A stretch of 64,000 bases of DNA from Pseudoflavonifractor sp. An44 (GCF_002161675.1 NZ_NFIH01000002.1:124001-188000); one strand, 5' to 3'. Positions 26,841 to 37,306 are shown, numbered from the stretch's first letter. Notes: generated by a model from the letters alone, not told the origin. Program-made: numbers and translations.

Positions 26841-26887
26841 CCATCGCATATAACCAGCGAGGAAAGATGAATTAGGGGGGCTTCACT

Positions 26888-28078
26888 GTGATCGAACGAA
26901 AAAAAGAATGCATCTCCATGCTCTTGGCCGGCGGCCAGGGCAGTAGATTGTATGTACTGACAGAAAACACCGCAAAACCCGCCGTGCCTTTCGGCGGCAA
27001 GTATCGCATCATTGACTTCTCTCTCTCCAACTGCGTGAACTCCGGCATTGATACCGTGGGTATTCTCACCCAGTATCAGCCCCTGGAGCTCAACGACTAC
27101 ATTGGCAACGGCCAGCCTTGGGACCTGAACCGGAATTTCGGCGGCGCCCATGTGCTTCCTCCCTATACTAAGACCACCAGCAACCAGTGGTATAAGGGCA
27201 CGGCCAACGCCATCTATCAGAATATCCCTTTCATCGAGAGATATCAGCCCGAATACGTGCTTATTCTCTCCGGTGACCACATCTATAAGATGGATTACAA
27301 CAAGATGTTGCAGTTCCACAAGGAGAAGGGCTCCGAGTGCACCATTGCAGTCATCAACGTCAGCATGGAAGACGCCACTCGTATGGGCATCATGAGCACC
27401 GACGAGAACCAGGCCATCGTGGACTTCGAGGAGAAGCCCGCCCACCCCAAGAGCACCCAGGCCTCCATGGGTGTGTACATCTTCACTTGGGCCGCTCTGA
27501 AGAAGTACCTGATCGCCGACGAGGCCGACCCCAACTCCGAAAACGACTTCGGCAAGAACGTCATCCCCGCCTTCCTGCGGGACGGCCGTCCCATGTATGC
27601 CTATCCCTTTGAAGGCTACTGGAAGGACGTGGGCACTCTGGGCAGTCTGTGGGATGCCAACATGGACCTGTTGGACCCCAAGGACCCCCTGGATATGCGC
27701 AACCCCCACTCCAAGATCTATGCCCGGAACTATGCCAGCCCCTCTACCATGATCGCCCCCTCCTCCAAGGTGTCCAACTCCTTTATCACCGAGGGCTGCC
27801 GCATCAAGGGTACGGTGGAGAACTCCGTGATCTATACCGGCTGCGAGGTGGAAGAAGGCGCTGTGGTCAGCGGCACCGTCCTGATGCCCAACACCATCGT
27901 CCGTAAGGGCAGCACCGTCAGCTACGCCATCGTGGGTGAGCAGTGTGTCATCGAAGAGAATGTCACCATCGGCGCACGCCCGGAGGACTGCCTGGGCGAG
28001 GATTGGGGTATCAGCGTTGTGGGTCATAAGAAGACCATCCCCTCTGGCACCGTGATCAAACCCAAGGAAATTGTTTAA
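26888..28078 (+). CDS. glgC: Glucose-1-phosphate adenylyltransferase
   Basis: A protein of 396 residues with the GTG start. It makes ADP-glucose from glucose-1-phosphate and ATP. The nucleotide loop is [24 protein letters not shown], seen from about residue 15. The sugar-phosphate-binding lysine region is in DFEEKPAHP, and a left-handed beta-helix forms the C-terminus ([12 protein letters not shown] to the end). The catalytic-site residues appear intact, unlike the GlgD partner. GGGGGG-type Shine-Dalgarno lies upstream. It forms the usual Firmicute GlgC-GlgD heteromer. Confidence 0.96.
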   Translation: MIERKKECISMLLAGGQGSRLYVLTENTAKPAVPFGGKYRIIDFSLSNCVNSGIDTVGILTQYQPLELNDYIGNGQPWDLNRNFGGAHVLPPYTKTTSNQWYKGTANAIYQNIPFIERYQPEYVLILSGDHIYKMDYNKMLQFHKEKGSECTIAVINVSMEDATRMGIMSTDENQAIVDFEEKPAHPKSTQASMGVYIFTWAALKKYLIADEADPNSENDFGKNVIPAFLRDGRPMYAYPFEGYWKDVGTLGSLWDANMDLLDPKDPLDMRNPHSKIYARNYASPSTMIAPSSKVSNSFITEGCRIKGTVENSVIYTGCEVEEGAVVSGTVLMPNTIVRKGSTVSYAIVGEQCVIEENVTIGARPEDCLGEDWGISVVGHKKTIPSGTVIKPKEIV

Positions 28079-28092
28079 GGGGGGCTACAAAG

Positions 28093-29211
28093 ATGAAAAT
28101 GTGTGGAATTATTTTCTCCGAGATGTATTCGGATGAGTTGAACGCTTTTACCCATGACCGTAACATGGCGGCTATCCCCTACGGCGGCCGTTACCGCCTG
28201 GTGGACTTCGCCCTGTCCAACATGGTCAACTCCGGCATCACCAGCGTGGGCGTGCTGGCCAAGCAGCACTACCACTCTCTGATGACCCACCTGGGCAATA
28301 CCCAGGAGTGGGACCTGAACCGCAAGAACGGCGGCCTGCAGATCCTCCCCCCCTACGCCAGCGAGAGCCTGAACCAGGCCAACCGCGGCAAGTTGGACGA
28401 GCTGCGTAACGCTCTGGACTTCCTCCGGGAGGACACCTCTCCCTATGTGGTGATGGCAGATGCCCACGTGATCTGCAACATGGACTTCCGCCCCGTGGTG
28501 GAGTCCCACATCAACAGCGGCTGTGACATCACTGTGGTTGCCACCCAGAGCAAGATGAGCAACAGCAACACCTACAAGTCCGTCATCCAGGTGGATGGGA
28601 ACATGCGGGTCACCAGCTACGCTCTGGACCACGTGCCCCAGCCCGGCGACTACTGTGGCATGAGCATCATGGTCATGGACCGTCAGGTGCTCATTGACAC
28701 CGTGTCTGAGTTCACCGCCCGGGGTGTCTACTTCCTGGAGCGTGACTTCATTCAGTCCCGCTTCAACACCGGGGACCTGTCCATCAACATCTACCCCTTC
28801 ACCGATCCCGTCCTGCGGGTCAACGACATCGAGAGCTATTTCAGCAGCAATATGGCTCTGCTGGACGAGGGCATCAGCAACGCCCTGTTCCGTCCTGACC
28901 GTCCCATCTACACCCGTGTCAACGACGAGGTGCCCTCTCACTACGGCATGGACTGCAACATCTCCGGCTGTATCATCGCCGACGGCTGCATTCTGGATGG
29001 CAATGCGGAGCACTCCGTCATTGGCCGTGGCGTACGCATCGCCAAGGGTGCCACAGTGAAGAACTGCATCATCATGCAGGGCAGTGTCATCGGCGAGGGC
29101 GCCAGCCTGGAGAACGTCATCGTGGACAAGTGGGCCACCATCACCGCCGGTAGCCAGCTCAAAGGCCTGGAGACTGCTCCCGTGATCATCCGCAAAGGAG
29201 TCACTGTATGA
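28093..29211 (+). CDS. glgD: GlgD subunit of ADP-glucose synthesis
   Basis: A protein of 372 residues, homologous to GlgC but beginning MKMCGIIFSEMY without the glycine-rich AGGxGxRL loop, so it is regulatory rather than catalytic. It keeps the YGGRYRLVDFALSNMVNSGI sugar-nucleotide fold and the beta-helix C-terminus. GlgD proteins raise the activity of GlgC in Firmicutes. It lies 14 bases after glgC and its stop overlaps the glgA start by 4 bp. Confidence 0.95.
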   Translation: MKMCGIIFSEMYSDELNAFTHDRNMAAIPYGGRYRLVDFALSNMVNSGITSVGVLAKQHYHSLMTHLGNTQEWDLNRKNGGLQILPPYASESLNQANRGKLDELRNALDFLREDTSPYVVMADAHVICNMDFRPVVESHINSGCDITVVATQSKMSNSNTYKSVIQVDGNMRVTSYALDHVPQPGDYCGMSIMVMDRQVLIDTVSEFTARGVYFLERDFIQSRFNTGDLSINIYPFTDPVLRVNDIESYFSSNMALLDEGISNALFRPDRPIYTRVNDEVPSHYGMDCNISGCIIADGCILDGNAEHSVIGRGVRIAKGATVKNCIIMQGSVIGEGASLENVIVDKWATITAGSQLKGLETAPVIIRKGVTV

Positions 29212-30638
29212 AAATCTTATTTGCCGCCAGTGAAGCTGCTCCCTTTTTAAAAACGGGAGGGCTGGGCGACGTGGCATCTGCGCTGCCCAAAGCGCTCAGT
29301 GCCGACGAAAACGCACAGGTGGCTGTCTTTCTCCCCTACTACAAGGCCATCAAAGACAGTCCCCGGTGGGACATTGAGTTTCTCTGTAACTTCCGGGTGC
29401 CTCTGTCCTGGCGCAGCGTGTACTGCGGTGTGTTCCGTGCCAAGGACACCCAGAGAAACCTGCAGTACTACTTCATCGACAATGAGTACTACTTCTACCG
29501 GGACAACGCCTACGGCTACTACGACGACGGCGAGCGCTTCGCCTTCTTCTCCAAGGCCGTTTTGGAGTCCCTGCAATACCTCAACTGGTATCCCGATGTC
29601 ATCCACGCCAACGACTGGCAAACTGCCATGATTCCCGTCTTCCTCCGGGCTTTCTATATGGGCTTGGATGCCTACCAGCCTATCCGTACCCTGTTTACCA
29701 TCCATAACATGGAGTATCAGGGCAAAGCACCGGAGTCCTTTGTGGACGAAGTGCTGGGTCTGCCGGAGGATTGGCGGGGTACCACCCAGTTTGACGGCTG
29801 CACCAACATGATGAAGGCCGCCATTCTGGTGTCTGACCGGGTGAGCACTGTCTCCCGCACCTACGCCTACGAGATTCAGGACCCCTATTACGCCCACGGG
29901 CTGGATGGGGTACTGCGCCACCACAGCTATAAGCTCAGCGGCGTGGTCAACGGCATCGACACCGATGTCTTTGACCCCTCCACCGATCCCCTGATCCCGG
30001 TGAATTACACCTGTGACCAGTTGGACAAGAAGGCGGAGAACAAGCGGGCGCTCCAGGAAAAGCTGGGATTGGAGTGCCGGGACGACGTGCCCATGGTGAT
30101 TATGATCACCCGCCTGGTCTCCCACAAGGGCCTGGACCTGGTGCAGGCCGTCATGGATGACCTGATGCAGGAGGATATCCAGCTGGTCATCATCGGCACA
30201 GGCGAGCAGAATTATGAGGATATGTTCCGCTCCTATGCCGACCAGTACCCGGAAAAGATGTCTGCTAACATCGTTTTCGACAACAAATTGGCTCACGAGA
30301 CGTACGCCGGCGGCGATCTGGTGCTGATGCCCTCCAAAATGGAGCCCTGTGGCCTGACGCAGCTCATCGCCATGCGCTACGGCACCGTACCCATCATCCG
30401 GGAAACCGGCGGATTGTACGATACCGTACCCGCTTTGAACCCGGAGACCATGGAAGGGCGCGGCTTTACCTTCAAAAGTTACAACGCCCATGACATGCTG
30501 GATGCTGTCCGGCGCGCTGCTGCTTTCTATCAGGACAGCAAGCACTGGAAGCTCCTGCAAAAAAATGACATGAAATTTGATAGTTCTTGGAATCAGTCCG
30601 TCCAGGAGTATTGGCAAATCTATCGTTCCATGTTATAA
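29208..30638 (+). CDS. glgA: Glycogen synthase (GT5)
   Basis: A protein of 476 residues. It transfers glucose from ADP-glucose onto glycogen. The N-terminal KTGGLGDVASALPKAL binds the ADP-glucose; IHNMEYQG and VVNGID are further GT5 hallmarks. The C-terminal Rossmann domain has MITRLVSHKGLDL, the MPSKMEPCGLTQLIAMRYG acid motif and RETGGLYDTV. It is translationally coupled to glgD (ATGA). Its last codons overlap a promoter and are followed by a long hairpin. Confidence 0.97.
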   Translation: MKILFAASEAAPFLKTGGLGDVASALPKALSADENAQVAVFLPYYKAIKDSPRWDIEFLCNFRVPLSWRSVYCGVFRAKDTQRNLQYYFIDNEYYFYRDNAYGYYDDGERFAFFSKAVLESLQYLNWYPDVIHANDWQTAMIPVFLRAFYMGLDAYQPIRTLFTIHNMEYQGKAPESFVDEVLGLPEDWRGTTQFDGCTNMMKAAILVSDRVSTVSRTYAYEIQDPYYAHGLDGVLRHHSYKLSGVVNGIDTDVFDPSTDPLIPVNYTCDQLDKKAENKRALQEKLGLECRDDVPMVIMITRLVSHKGLDLVQAVMDDLMQEDIQLVIIGTGEQNYEDMFRSYADQYPEKMSANIVFDNKLAHETYAGGDLVLMPSKMEPCGLTQLIAMRYGTVPIIRETGGLYDTVPALNPETMEGRGFTFKSYNAHDMLDAVRRAAAFYQDSKHWKLLQKNDMKFDSSWNQSVQEYWQIYRSML

Positions 30639-30639
30639 T
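30611..30639 (+). promoter_or_regulatory. Internal promoter for glgP
   Basis: TTGGCA (30611-30616), a 17-base spacer and TATAAT (30634-30639) sit within the final codons and stop of glgA. The predicted start (~30646) falls at the foot of the hairpin 30643-30708. Confidence 0.65.
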
Positions 30640-30642
30640 TGT

Positions 30643-30708
30643 ACCGTGTTGCCTCCCCCCGATTACAGCCCGCTCATGCGGGCTGTGCTCGGGTACGGGC
30701 AACACGGT
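30643..30708 (+). promoter_or_regulatory. Long nested hairpin between glgA and glgP
   Basis: Outer arms ACCGTGTTGCC (30643-30653) and GGCAACACGGT (30698-30708) are exact complements. Inside them lies ACAGCCCGC/GCGGGCTGT. TTTTC follows. It may end the glgA transcript while the internal promoter restarts at glgP, or it may be a leader structure for glgP. Confidence 0.7.
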
Positions 30709-30758
30709 TTTCAAATTTTTGCGGATGCCTTGTGATCCGCACAGAGGAGTTCAGTTTC

Positions 30759-33164
30759 ATGAATCAGAAACAGATTATTGAAAAACTGGAAGAGACCTTG
30801 TTACGACGCTATGGCTGTCATTCTGACACCGCCTCTCCCCAACAGATCTACCGCTGTCTCTGCTACCTCGTCAATGAGATGCTGGTGGAAAAGAACACAC
30901 AGTTTAACCGCAAGACCAACAAGGACCAGGACAAGCAGGTATACTACATGTCCATGGAGTTCCTGGTTGGTACTTCCCTGCGGAATAATTTGTATAATTT
31001 AGGTCTGGAAGAGCTGTTCACCCAGGCACTGGATAAGTGCGGCATCGACATCCATGACCTGTATGAGATGGAGCCTGATGCCGGTTTGGGCAACGGCGGT
31101 CTGGGACGTCTGGCCTCCTGCTATATGGATTCTGCCACCACTCTGGGCATTCCCTGCACGGGCTATTCCATTCGCTATGAGTTCGGTATCTTCAAGCAGA
31201 AGATCATCGACGGCTGGCAGATGGAGTTCCCCGATGACTGGCTGACCATGGGCGATGTGTGGCTGGTGCCCCGAGAGGACGAGGCCGTGGAGGTCAAGTT
31301 CGGCGGCGAAGCCCACGGCTGGGACGACAACGGCAAGTACCGTGTGGCCCACGTCAACTATCAGTCCGTCATGGCTGTGCCCAACGACATGTATATTTCC
31401 GGCCACGACACCGACGCCGTGAACAAGCTGGTGCTGTGGAGCGCCAAGTCTCCCCGCAGCTTTGATATGACCGCTTTCTCCCGGGGCGACTACGCCAAGG
31501 CTCTGGAGGGCGACACCATGGCCGAGGTCATCTCCAAGGTCCTCTACCCTGCCGATGATCACATCGCTGGCAAGCGGCTGCGCCTGCGCCAGCAGTATCT
31601 GCTGGTATCTGCCTCCCTCCAGACCATTTTGCGCAAGCACCTGAAGACCTATCGCAGTCTGGATAATCTGGCTGACAAGGTGTCCATCCACATCAACGAC
31701 ACCCACCCTGCTCTGTGCGTGCCCGAGCTGATGCGTCTGCTGCTGGACGAGTACGACTACGGCTGGGATGAGGCCTGGGAGATCACCTGCAACACCCTGT
31801 CCTACACCAACCACACCGTTATGAGTGAGGCTCTGGAGCGTTGGAGCGAGAGCCTCTTCTCCGAGCAGATGCCCCGTGTGTATCAAATTGTGTGCGAGAT
31901 CAACCGCCGCCTGGTGGAGGATCTGCGGGCCAAGTATGGCAACGACATGGGTAAGATCAACTACATGGCTGTCATCGCCAACGGCGAGATTCGCATGGCC
32001 AACCTGTGTCTGGCCGCCTGCCACAAGATCAACGGCGTGTCCAAGCTGCACACTGAGATTCTCAAGAACAGCATCTTCCGGGACTATTACCAGATGGAGC
32101 CCAACCGCTTCCTCAACGTCACCAACGGCATCGCCTACCGCCGCTGGCTGTGCCAGTCCAACCCCGACCTCAGCGCTCTGCTCAAAGAGCTCATTGGCGA
32201 CGGGTTTGTCAAGGACTCCAGAGAGTTGGAGAAGCTGCTGAAGTACCAGGACGATGCCAGCGTGCTCAGCCGCCTGCAGGAGATCAAGCTGGCCAATAAG
32301 CAGCGCCTCAGCGATTTGATTCTCCAGCGCAACGGCATCCAGGTGGACCCCAATTCCCTGTTTGACGTCCAGATCAAGCGTCTGCACGAGTACAAGCGCC
32401 AGTTGCTCAACGTCCTCCAGATTCTGCACATGTATCTGGAGATCAAGCACAACCCCAACGCCCCCTTCCAGCCCCGCACCTTCATCTTTGCCGCCAAGGC
32501 CTCCGCTGGATACATCATGGCAAAGCAGATCATTCAGCTCATCTGCGCGGTGTCCCGCCTGGTCAACTCCGACCCCGTGGTGCGCGACAAGCTGAAAGTG
32601 GTGTTTATGGAGGACTACAACGTCTCTCTGGCTGAGAAGATCATCCCTGCCGCCGAAATCTCCGAGCAGATTTCCATTGCCGGCAAGGAGGCCAGCGGCA
32701 CCGGTAACATGAAGCTAATGATTAACGGCGCCGTTACCTTGGGTACACTGGATGGGGCCAATGTGGAGATTCGGGAGCAGGTGGGCGATGAGAATATCGT
32801 GCTCTTCGGTCTGCGTACCCCCGAGGTCAACGACCTGTGGCATCACGGGTACAATCCCCTCGTATATATTCATAACGATCCCCAGCTCCAGGCTGTGATG
32901 GATCTGCTGCGCACCGGTTTCTCCAACATGCGCTTTGACGATATCGTCAATTCCCTGATTACCAACCACCGTGGACCTGCCGACCCCTATATGTGCCTGG
33001 CAGACTTCCACGACTACGTGCGGGCTCAGAATGATGTGTCCGCCCTGTATGCTGACCAGCGCAAGTTTACCAACATGTCCCTGGTCAACATCGCCAAGGC
33101 CGGTCTGTTCTCTGCCGACCGCGCCGTCACCGAATATGCCGAGAACATCTGGCATCTGAAGTGA
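30759..33164 (+). CDS. glgP: Glycogen/maltodextrin phosphorylase
   Basis: A protein of 801 residues. It releases glucose-1-phosphate from chain ends using phosphate and PLP. The PLP-lysine segment is EASGTGNMKLMINGAVTLGT. The GLGNGGLGRLASCY loop and NDTHPALCVPELMRLL are also present. ATG 30759 follows AGAGGAG; the frame is open further upstream through the hairpin but without a start. Its glucose-1-phosphate can re-enter GlgC or, after a mutase not encoded here, glycolysis. Confidence 0.96.
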   Translation: MNQKQIIEKLEETLLRRYGCHSDTASPQQIYRCLCYLVNEMLVEKNTQFNRKTNKDQDKQVYYMSMEFLVGTSLRNNLYNLGLEELFTQALDKCGIDIHDLYEMEPDAGLGNGGLGRLASCYMDSATTLGIPCTGYSIRYEFGIFKQKIIDGWQMEFPDDWLTMGDVWLVPREDEAVEVKFGGEAHGWDDNGKYRVAHVNYQSVMAVPNDMYISGHDTDAVNKLVLWSAKSPRSFDMTAFSRGDYAKALEGDTMAEVISKVLYPADDHIAGKRLRLRQQYLLVSASLQTILRKHLKTYRSLDNLADKVSIHINDTHPALCVPELMRLLLDEYDYGWDEAWEITCNTLSYTNHTVMSEALERWSESLFSEQMPRVYQIVCEINRRLVEDLRAKYGNDMGKINYMAVIANGEIRMANLCLAACHKINGVSKLHTEILKNSIFRDYYQMEPNRFLNVTNGIAYRRWLCQSNPDLSALLKELIGDGFVKDSRELEKLLKYQDDASVLSRLQEIKLANKQRLSDLILQRNGIQVDPNSLFDVQIKRLHEYKRQLLNVLQILHMYLEIKHNPNAPFQPRTFIFAAKASAGYIMAKQIIQLICAVSRLVNSDPVVRDKLKVVFMEDYNVSLAEKIIPAAEISEQISIAGKEASGTGNMKLMINGAVTLGTLDGANVEIREQVGDENIVLFGLRTPEVNDLWHHGYNPLVYIHNDPQLQAVMDLLRTGFSNMRFDDIVNSLITNHRGPADPYMCLADFHDYVRAQNDVSALYADQRKFTNMSLVNIAKAGLFSADRAVTEYAENIWHLK

Positions 33165-33197
33165 CCTATTTTTCCTCATTGTCTGGAGTTTTGATGG

Positions 33198-35033
33198 ATG
33201 AATGTCGCGTTTAATTGTCTGTTAGAAGAATATAAGACTCCTTTTGGCTGTGTGATGGAAAACCAGCCCTGTTCCCTGACGGTGAAGGTACCGGACTACT
33301 ACGCCGTCAGCGGCGTGGATGTGATTCTCACCACCGACACCGCCTACGGGATGCAGGTATCCTTCGAGTTGACCGACACGCAGGACGGATATCAAATTTA
33401 TAAAACGCAGTTTTCCCTCCCCCGGTGCGGACTGTATTTCTATCACTTCCGCTGCCAGGGTGCTCAGGGGCCGTTCCAGGTCTACCGTTGCGGAGAGACG
33501 GATACCAGCATCAACCAGGGAGACCTCTGGCAGTTGACCTGTTACCCGCGGCAGTTTCACACGCCCAAGGCCTATGCCGGAGCCGTGATGTATCAGATCT
33601 TTCCCGATCGCTTTTTTCGCTCGGGCTCCTGTGATTTGACCGAGAAACTGCAGCCCTACTGGGTACACGAAAACTGGAACGACACCCCCCATTATCTCCC
33701 CAACGAGCACGGAGAGGTACTGAACAACGATTTCTTCGGCGGAAATCTGCGGGGAATTCGGGAAAAGCTGCCCTATCTCAAACGGATGCATGTGGACGTC
33801 ATCTATCTCAACCCCATCTCCATGGCGTTTTCCAATCACCGCTATGACACTGCCGACTACATGCGTCCCGACCCCATGTTGGGGACCGAGGAGGACTTTT
33901 CCGCCCTGTGTGCCGACGCCCACAAGCTGGGTATGAAGGTGATTTTGGACGGCGTGTTCTCCCACACCGGCAGCAACAGCGTGTACTTTGACCGCAACCA
34001 TATCTTCGGACACGGTGCAGTCAGTGACCCCAATTCCCCCTACCGCAGTTGGTTTGATTTCCAGGAGTACCCCAACCGCTACACCTCCTGGTGGGGCATC
34101 GACACCCTCCCCTGCGTCAATGAGATGGACCCGGCTTTTCTGGAGCACATCATCACAGGAGAGAATAGCGTCATTGCCCACTGGATGAGCTTGGGCGCCG
34201 ATGGCTTCCGTCTGGACGTGGCCGACGAGCTGCCCGACGACTTCATCGCCCTGTTCCGCCAGCGCCTCAAGGAGCTGAACCCTGAGGCGCTGCTGCTGGG
34301 CGAGGTGTGGGAGGATGCCTCCAACAAGATCAGCTACGGAGCCCGAAGAAAGTATTTCTCCCACGGAGAACTGGACTCGGTGATGAACTATCCCTTCCGC
34401 AGTGCCATTCTCTCCTTCTTGGTCCAGCCGGATGCCAACAGCTTCCGGGCCAACATCATGTCGGTGGTGGAGCACTATCCCCAGGAGGTTCTCCACTGCC
34501 TCATGAACAGCCTGTCTACCCACGACACCCCCCGCATCCTCACCCTGTTGGGCGACAGCTTTGACGGCTCCAAGCAGGAAAAGGCCAACCGATTCCTCAG
34601 CGAGGATGCCAAACTCTGGGCAGTGCGGCGGGAGTGCGCAGCGGCAGCGCTTCAGTTCACGCTGCCCGGCATGCCCTGTATCTACTACGGAGATGAGGCA
34701 GGGTTGGAAGGGTTTGAAGACCCCTTTAACCGCCGGTGCTTCCCCTGGGGGCGTGAGCTAACCTCTCTACAGACGGCCTATGAGTCTCTCAGCCGCATCA
34801 AAGGCAGATATGCCGCCCTCAAACGGGGCCATATCACCTTTGAAAACCCCAACGATCATGTCATTCATTTCATCCGCACCTTGAACGGACAGCGGATTCA
34901 CACCTTTGTCAACGGAGGCTCCGACCCCATGACCCTCCCCATCACGGGACAGCTGCTGTTCCAGTCCTATATCAATATGGAAAAGCGGTTGCTGCATCTG
35001 GAGCCCTGGGGTGTTGCCATTATTTTGGAATAA
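33198..35033 (+). CDS. GH13 alpha-amylase/neopullulanase-type enzyme
   Basis: A protein of 611 residues without a signal peptide, so cytoplasmic. An N-terminal beta-sandwich (about 15-115) precedes the barrel, which starts at AVMYQIFPDRFFRSG. Catalytic residues are seen in GFRLDVADE (nucleophile), LLGEVWEDA (acid/base) and STHDTPR (transition-state Asp). The N-terminal domain and motif set fit neopullulanase or cyclomaltodextrinase types, which cut alpha-1,4 and some alpha-1,6 bonds. Next to glgP and a glucokinase it probably clears the branched limit dextrin left by phosphorolysis. Confidence 0.88.
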   Translation: MNVAFNCLLEEYKTPFGCVMENQPCSLTVKVPDYYAVSGVDVILTTDTAYGMQVSFELTDTQDGYQIYKTQFSLPRCGLYFYHFRCQGAQGPFQVYRCGETDTSINQGDLWQLTCYPRQFHTPKAYAGAVMYQIFPDRFFRSGSCDLTEKLQPYWVHENWNDTPHYLPNEHGEVLNNDFFGGNLRGIREKLPYLKRMHVDVIYLNPISMAFSNHRYDTADYMRPDPMLGTEEDFSALCADAHKLGMKVILDGVFSHTGSNSVYFDRNHIFGHGAVSDPNSPYRSWFDFQEYPNRYTSWWGIDTLPCVNEMDPAFLEHIITGENSVIAHWMSLGADGFRLDVADELPDDFIALFRQRLKELNPEALLLGEVWEDASNKISYGARRKYFSHGELDSVMNYPFRSAILSFLVQPDANSFRANIMSVVEHYPQEVLHCLMNSLSTHDTPRILTLLGDSFDGSKQEKANRFLSEDAKLWAVRRECAAAALQFTLPGMPCIYYGDEAGLEGFEDPFNRRCFPWGRELTSLQTAYESLSRIKGRYAALKRGHITFENPNDHVIHFIRTLNGQRIHTFVNGGSDPMTLPITGQLLFQSYINMEKRLLHLEPWGVAIILE

Positions 35034-35071
35034 GCGTATCTTGACGACAAGAAAAAGAGGAGTTGAGCGCA

Positions 35072-35983
35072 ATGAAGCAAGTGTGTTTTGGCGTGGACAT
35101 CGGCGGAACATCCGTGAAGCTGGGGCTTGTGGACGAAGAAGGCCCTTTGCTGCACAAGAGCGAATTTCCCTCTCCCCGTGACCCTGCCGCCATGTTTGAC
35201 CGGATTGCTCAGGAAATCCAGCAGGTAAAGGCGCAATTTGACGACTGTGCCTTTGTGGGTGCAGGCGTGGGCGTCCCCGGACCTGTGTTCAACCAGGAAC
35301 AGGTCAAGGGCTGTGTCAACCTGGGCTGGGGGGATATCAACGTGGCCACCGAGCTATCCAGCCGCACTGGTCTGGTGGTAAAGGTGGAAAATGACGCTAA
35401 CCTGGCCGCTCTGGGCGAGCTGTGGCACGGCGCCGGCAAAGGCCGCAAGAGCTTGGCCATGCTCACCGTGGGCACTGGCATTGGCTGCGGCATTATTTCC
35501 AATGGCCAAATCATCTCTGGCGCCAACGGCGCAGGCGGTGAAGCTGGCCATATGCCCATGAGCTTCCACCAGGACTGGCAGTGCTCCTGCGGCAAGTACG
35601 GCTGTCTGGAGGTCACTGCCTCTGCCACCGGCATCATCCGTGCCGCTCGGGAGTTCCAGCCTTTCCAAGACATGGAGAAGGTTACCGCTAAGGACGTGTT
35701 TGACGCAGCCAAGGAGGGGAATCAGCAGGCCATGGAGGTCATTCAGACCGCAGCCAAGGCCCTAGGTGTGGCTTCTGCTATGATCGGCTGTATCGTCAAC
35801 CCCGAGATCTTTATCATCGGCGGTGGTGTATCTGCTGCTGGCTCTATCCTCATGGACCCCGTGGTGGATGCCTACCGGGAAAACGTGTTCTCCCCTGCCC
35901 GTCAGGCCACCTTCGCTCTGGCCCAGTTGGGCAACAACGCCGGAATTTATGGCGGCGCTGGTCTGTTCTTCTATCATGCTTAA
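35072..35983 (+). CDS. glcK: ROK-family glucokinase
   Basis: A protein of 303 residues. ATP-binding GVDIGGTSVKLGLV is at 7-20, sugar-binding EVNDA-like ENDANLAALGE in the middle, and the ROK zinc motif CSCGKYGCLEV at ~170-180. It has no N-terminal HTH, so it is an enzyme and not a NagC-type repressor. ATG 35072 is used with GAGGAG about ten bases upstream. It would phosphorylate free glucose from the GH13 enzyme next door and pass it to Pgi, the next gene. Confidence 0.92.
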   Translation: MKQVCFGVDIGGTSVKLGLVDEEGPLLHKSEFPSPRDPAAMFDRIAQEIQQVKAQFDDCAFVGAGVGVPGPVFNQEQVKGCVNLGWGDINVATELSSRTGLVVKVENDANLAALGELWHGAGKGRKSLAMLTVGTGIGCGIISNGQIISGANGAGGEAGHMPMSFHQDWQCSCGKYGCLEVTASATGIIRAAREFQPFQDMEKVTAKDVFDAAKEGNQQAMEVIQTAAKALGVASAMIGCIVNPEIFIIGGGVSAAGSILMDPVVDAYRENVFSPARQATFALAQLGNNAGIYGGAGLFFYHA

Positions 35984-36028
35984 TTCCCTTAACCAAGGGT
36001 AAATTTATTTCACAAGGAGTTGCACACT

Positions 36029-37291
36029 ATGTTAACGTTGGATTTGTCTCATCTGGATGGTTTCGTGTCCAAGGAGCAGCTGACCGCTATGACCGACGAA
36101 GTGGCCGCCGCTCACGCCAAGCTGTATGATAGTTCTGCCCCCGGTTCCGATTTCACCGGCTGGGTGCGCTTGCCCGAGGCCTATGACAAGGAGGAGTTTG
36201 ACCGCATCCTCAAAGCCGCCAAGAAGATTCGCTCCGACTCCGAGGTGCTGGTGGTCATCGGCATCGGTGGCTCCTACCTGGGCGCCCGCACCGCCCTGGA
36301 GATCTTCCCCTCCGACGGTCCCGATATCTGCTTTGTCGGCTGCTCTCTCAGCCCCAATGAGATTCAGAAGGTCATGCGCCGCATCGGCAACCGCAGCTGG
36401 TCCATCAATGTGATTTCCAAGTCCGGCGGCACCATTGAGCCCGCCATTGCCTTCCGTATTTTCCGTGAGCACCTGGAGAAGAAGTACGGCGCTGAGGCCA
36501 ACAGCCGCATCTACGCCACCACTGACAAGGCCCGTGGCGCTCTGAAGTCCGTGGCCGACAAGAACGGCTGGGAAACCTTCGTCATTCCCGATGAAGTGGG
36601 TGGTCGCTTCTCCGTCCTCACCGCTGTGGGTCTGCTGCCCATCGCTGTGTCCGGCACCGACATCAACGAGCTGATGGCCGGCGCTGCCGAGGCTATGGAG
36701 AAGTATGACCTGCGCTCCATGGACAACCCCGTGTGGCAGTATGTCGCCGCTCGTAACCTGCTGTATCGCCAGGGCAAGAAGATCGAGATCTTCTGCAACT
36801 ACGAGCCCTCCTACACCTTCTTCGGCGAGTGGCTCAAGCAGCTGTTCGGTGAGTCCGAGGGCAAGGATGGCAAGGGCATCTTCCCCGCCAGCGTGCAGCT
36901 TACCACCGACCTGCACTCCATGGGTCAGTTCATCCAGGACGGTGAGCGCATCCTCTTCGAGACTGTGATCTATGTGGATGACACTGGTTGTGATGTGGCT
37001 GTGCCCCACTGTGACGACGACGGCGACAACCTGAACTATCTGGCAGGCAAGCCCCTGAGCTTTGTCCGTGAGATGGCCTGCCAGGGCACCCTGGCCGCTC
37101 ACCACGACGGCGGCGCTCCTGCTATGGTCCTGCGCAGCCCCAAGATGAATGCCCGCACTCTGGGCGAGCTCTTCTACTTCTTTGAGCTCTCCTGCGGCAT
37201 CAGCGGCCACGTGCTGAAGGTCAACCCCTTCAACCAGCCCGGCGTGGAGGCCTATAAGAAGAACATGTTTGCTCTCCTGGGCCGTCCCTAA
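36029..37291 (+). CDS. pgi: Glucose-6-phosphate isomerase
   Basis: A protein of 420 residues. Motifs GIGGSYLGARTALE, VISKSGGTIEPAIAF, DEVGGRFSVLTAVGLLP and VNPFNQPGVEAYKKNMF include the substrate phosphate loop, the conserved Glu/His region and the C-terminal Lys. It links glucose-6-phosphate to fructose-6-phosphate and closes the path from glycogen to glycolysis. ATG 36029 is preferred over TTG 36020, which directly abuts the AAGGAG site. It ends in a strong terminator. Confidence 0.97.
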   Translation: MLTLDLSHLDGFVSKEQLTAMTDEVAAAHAKLYDSSAPGSDFTGWVRLPEAYDKEEFDRILKAAKKIRSDSEVLVVIGIGGSYLGARTALEIFPSDGPDICFVGCSLSPNEIQKVMRRIGNRSWSINVISKSGGTIEPAIAFRIFREHLEKKYGAEANSRIYATTDKARGALKSVADKNGWETFVIPDEVGGRFSVLTAVGLLPIAVSGTDINELMAGAAEAMEKYDLRSMDNPVWQYVAARNLLYRQGKKIEIFCNYEPSYTFFGEWLKQLFGESEGKDGKGIFPASVQLTTDLHSMGQFIQDGERILFETVIYVDDTGCDVAVPHCDDDGDNLNYLAGKPLSFVREMACQGTLAAHHDGGAPAMVLRSPKMNARTLGELFYFFELSCGISGHVLKVNPFNQPGVEAYKKNMFALLGRP

Positions 37292-37306
37292 TTTTTCTTT
37301 CGTGCA

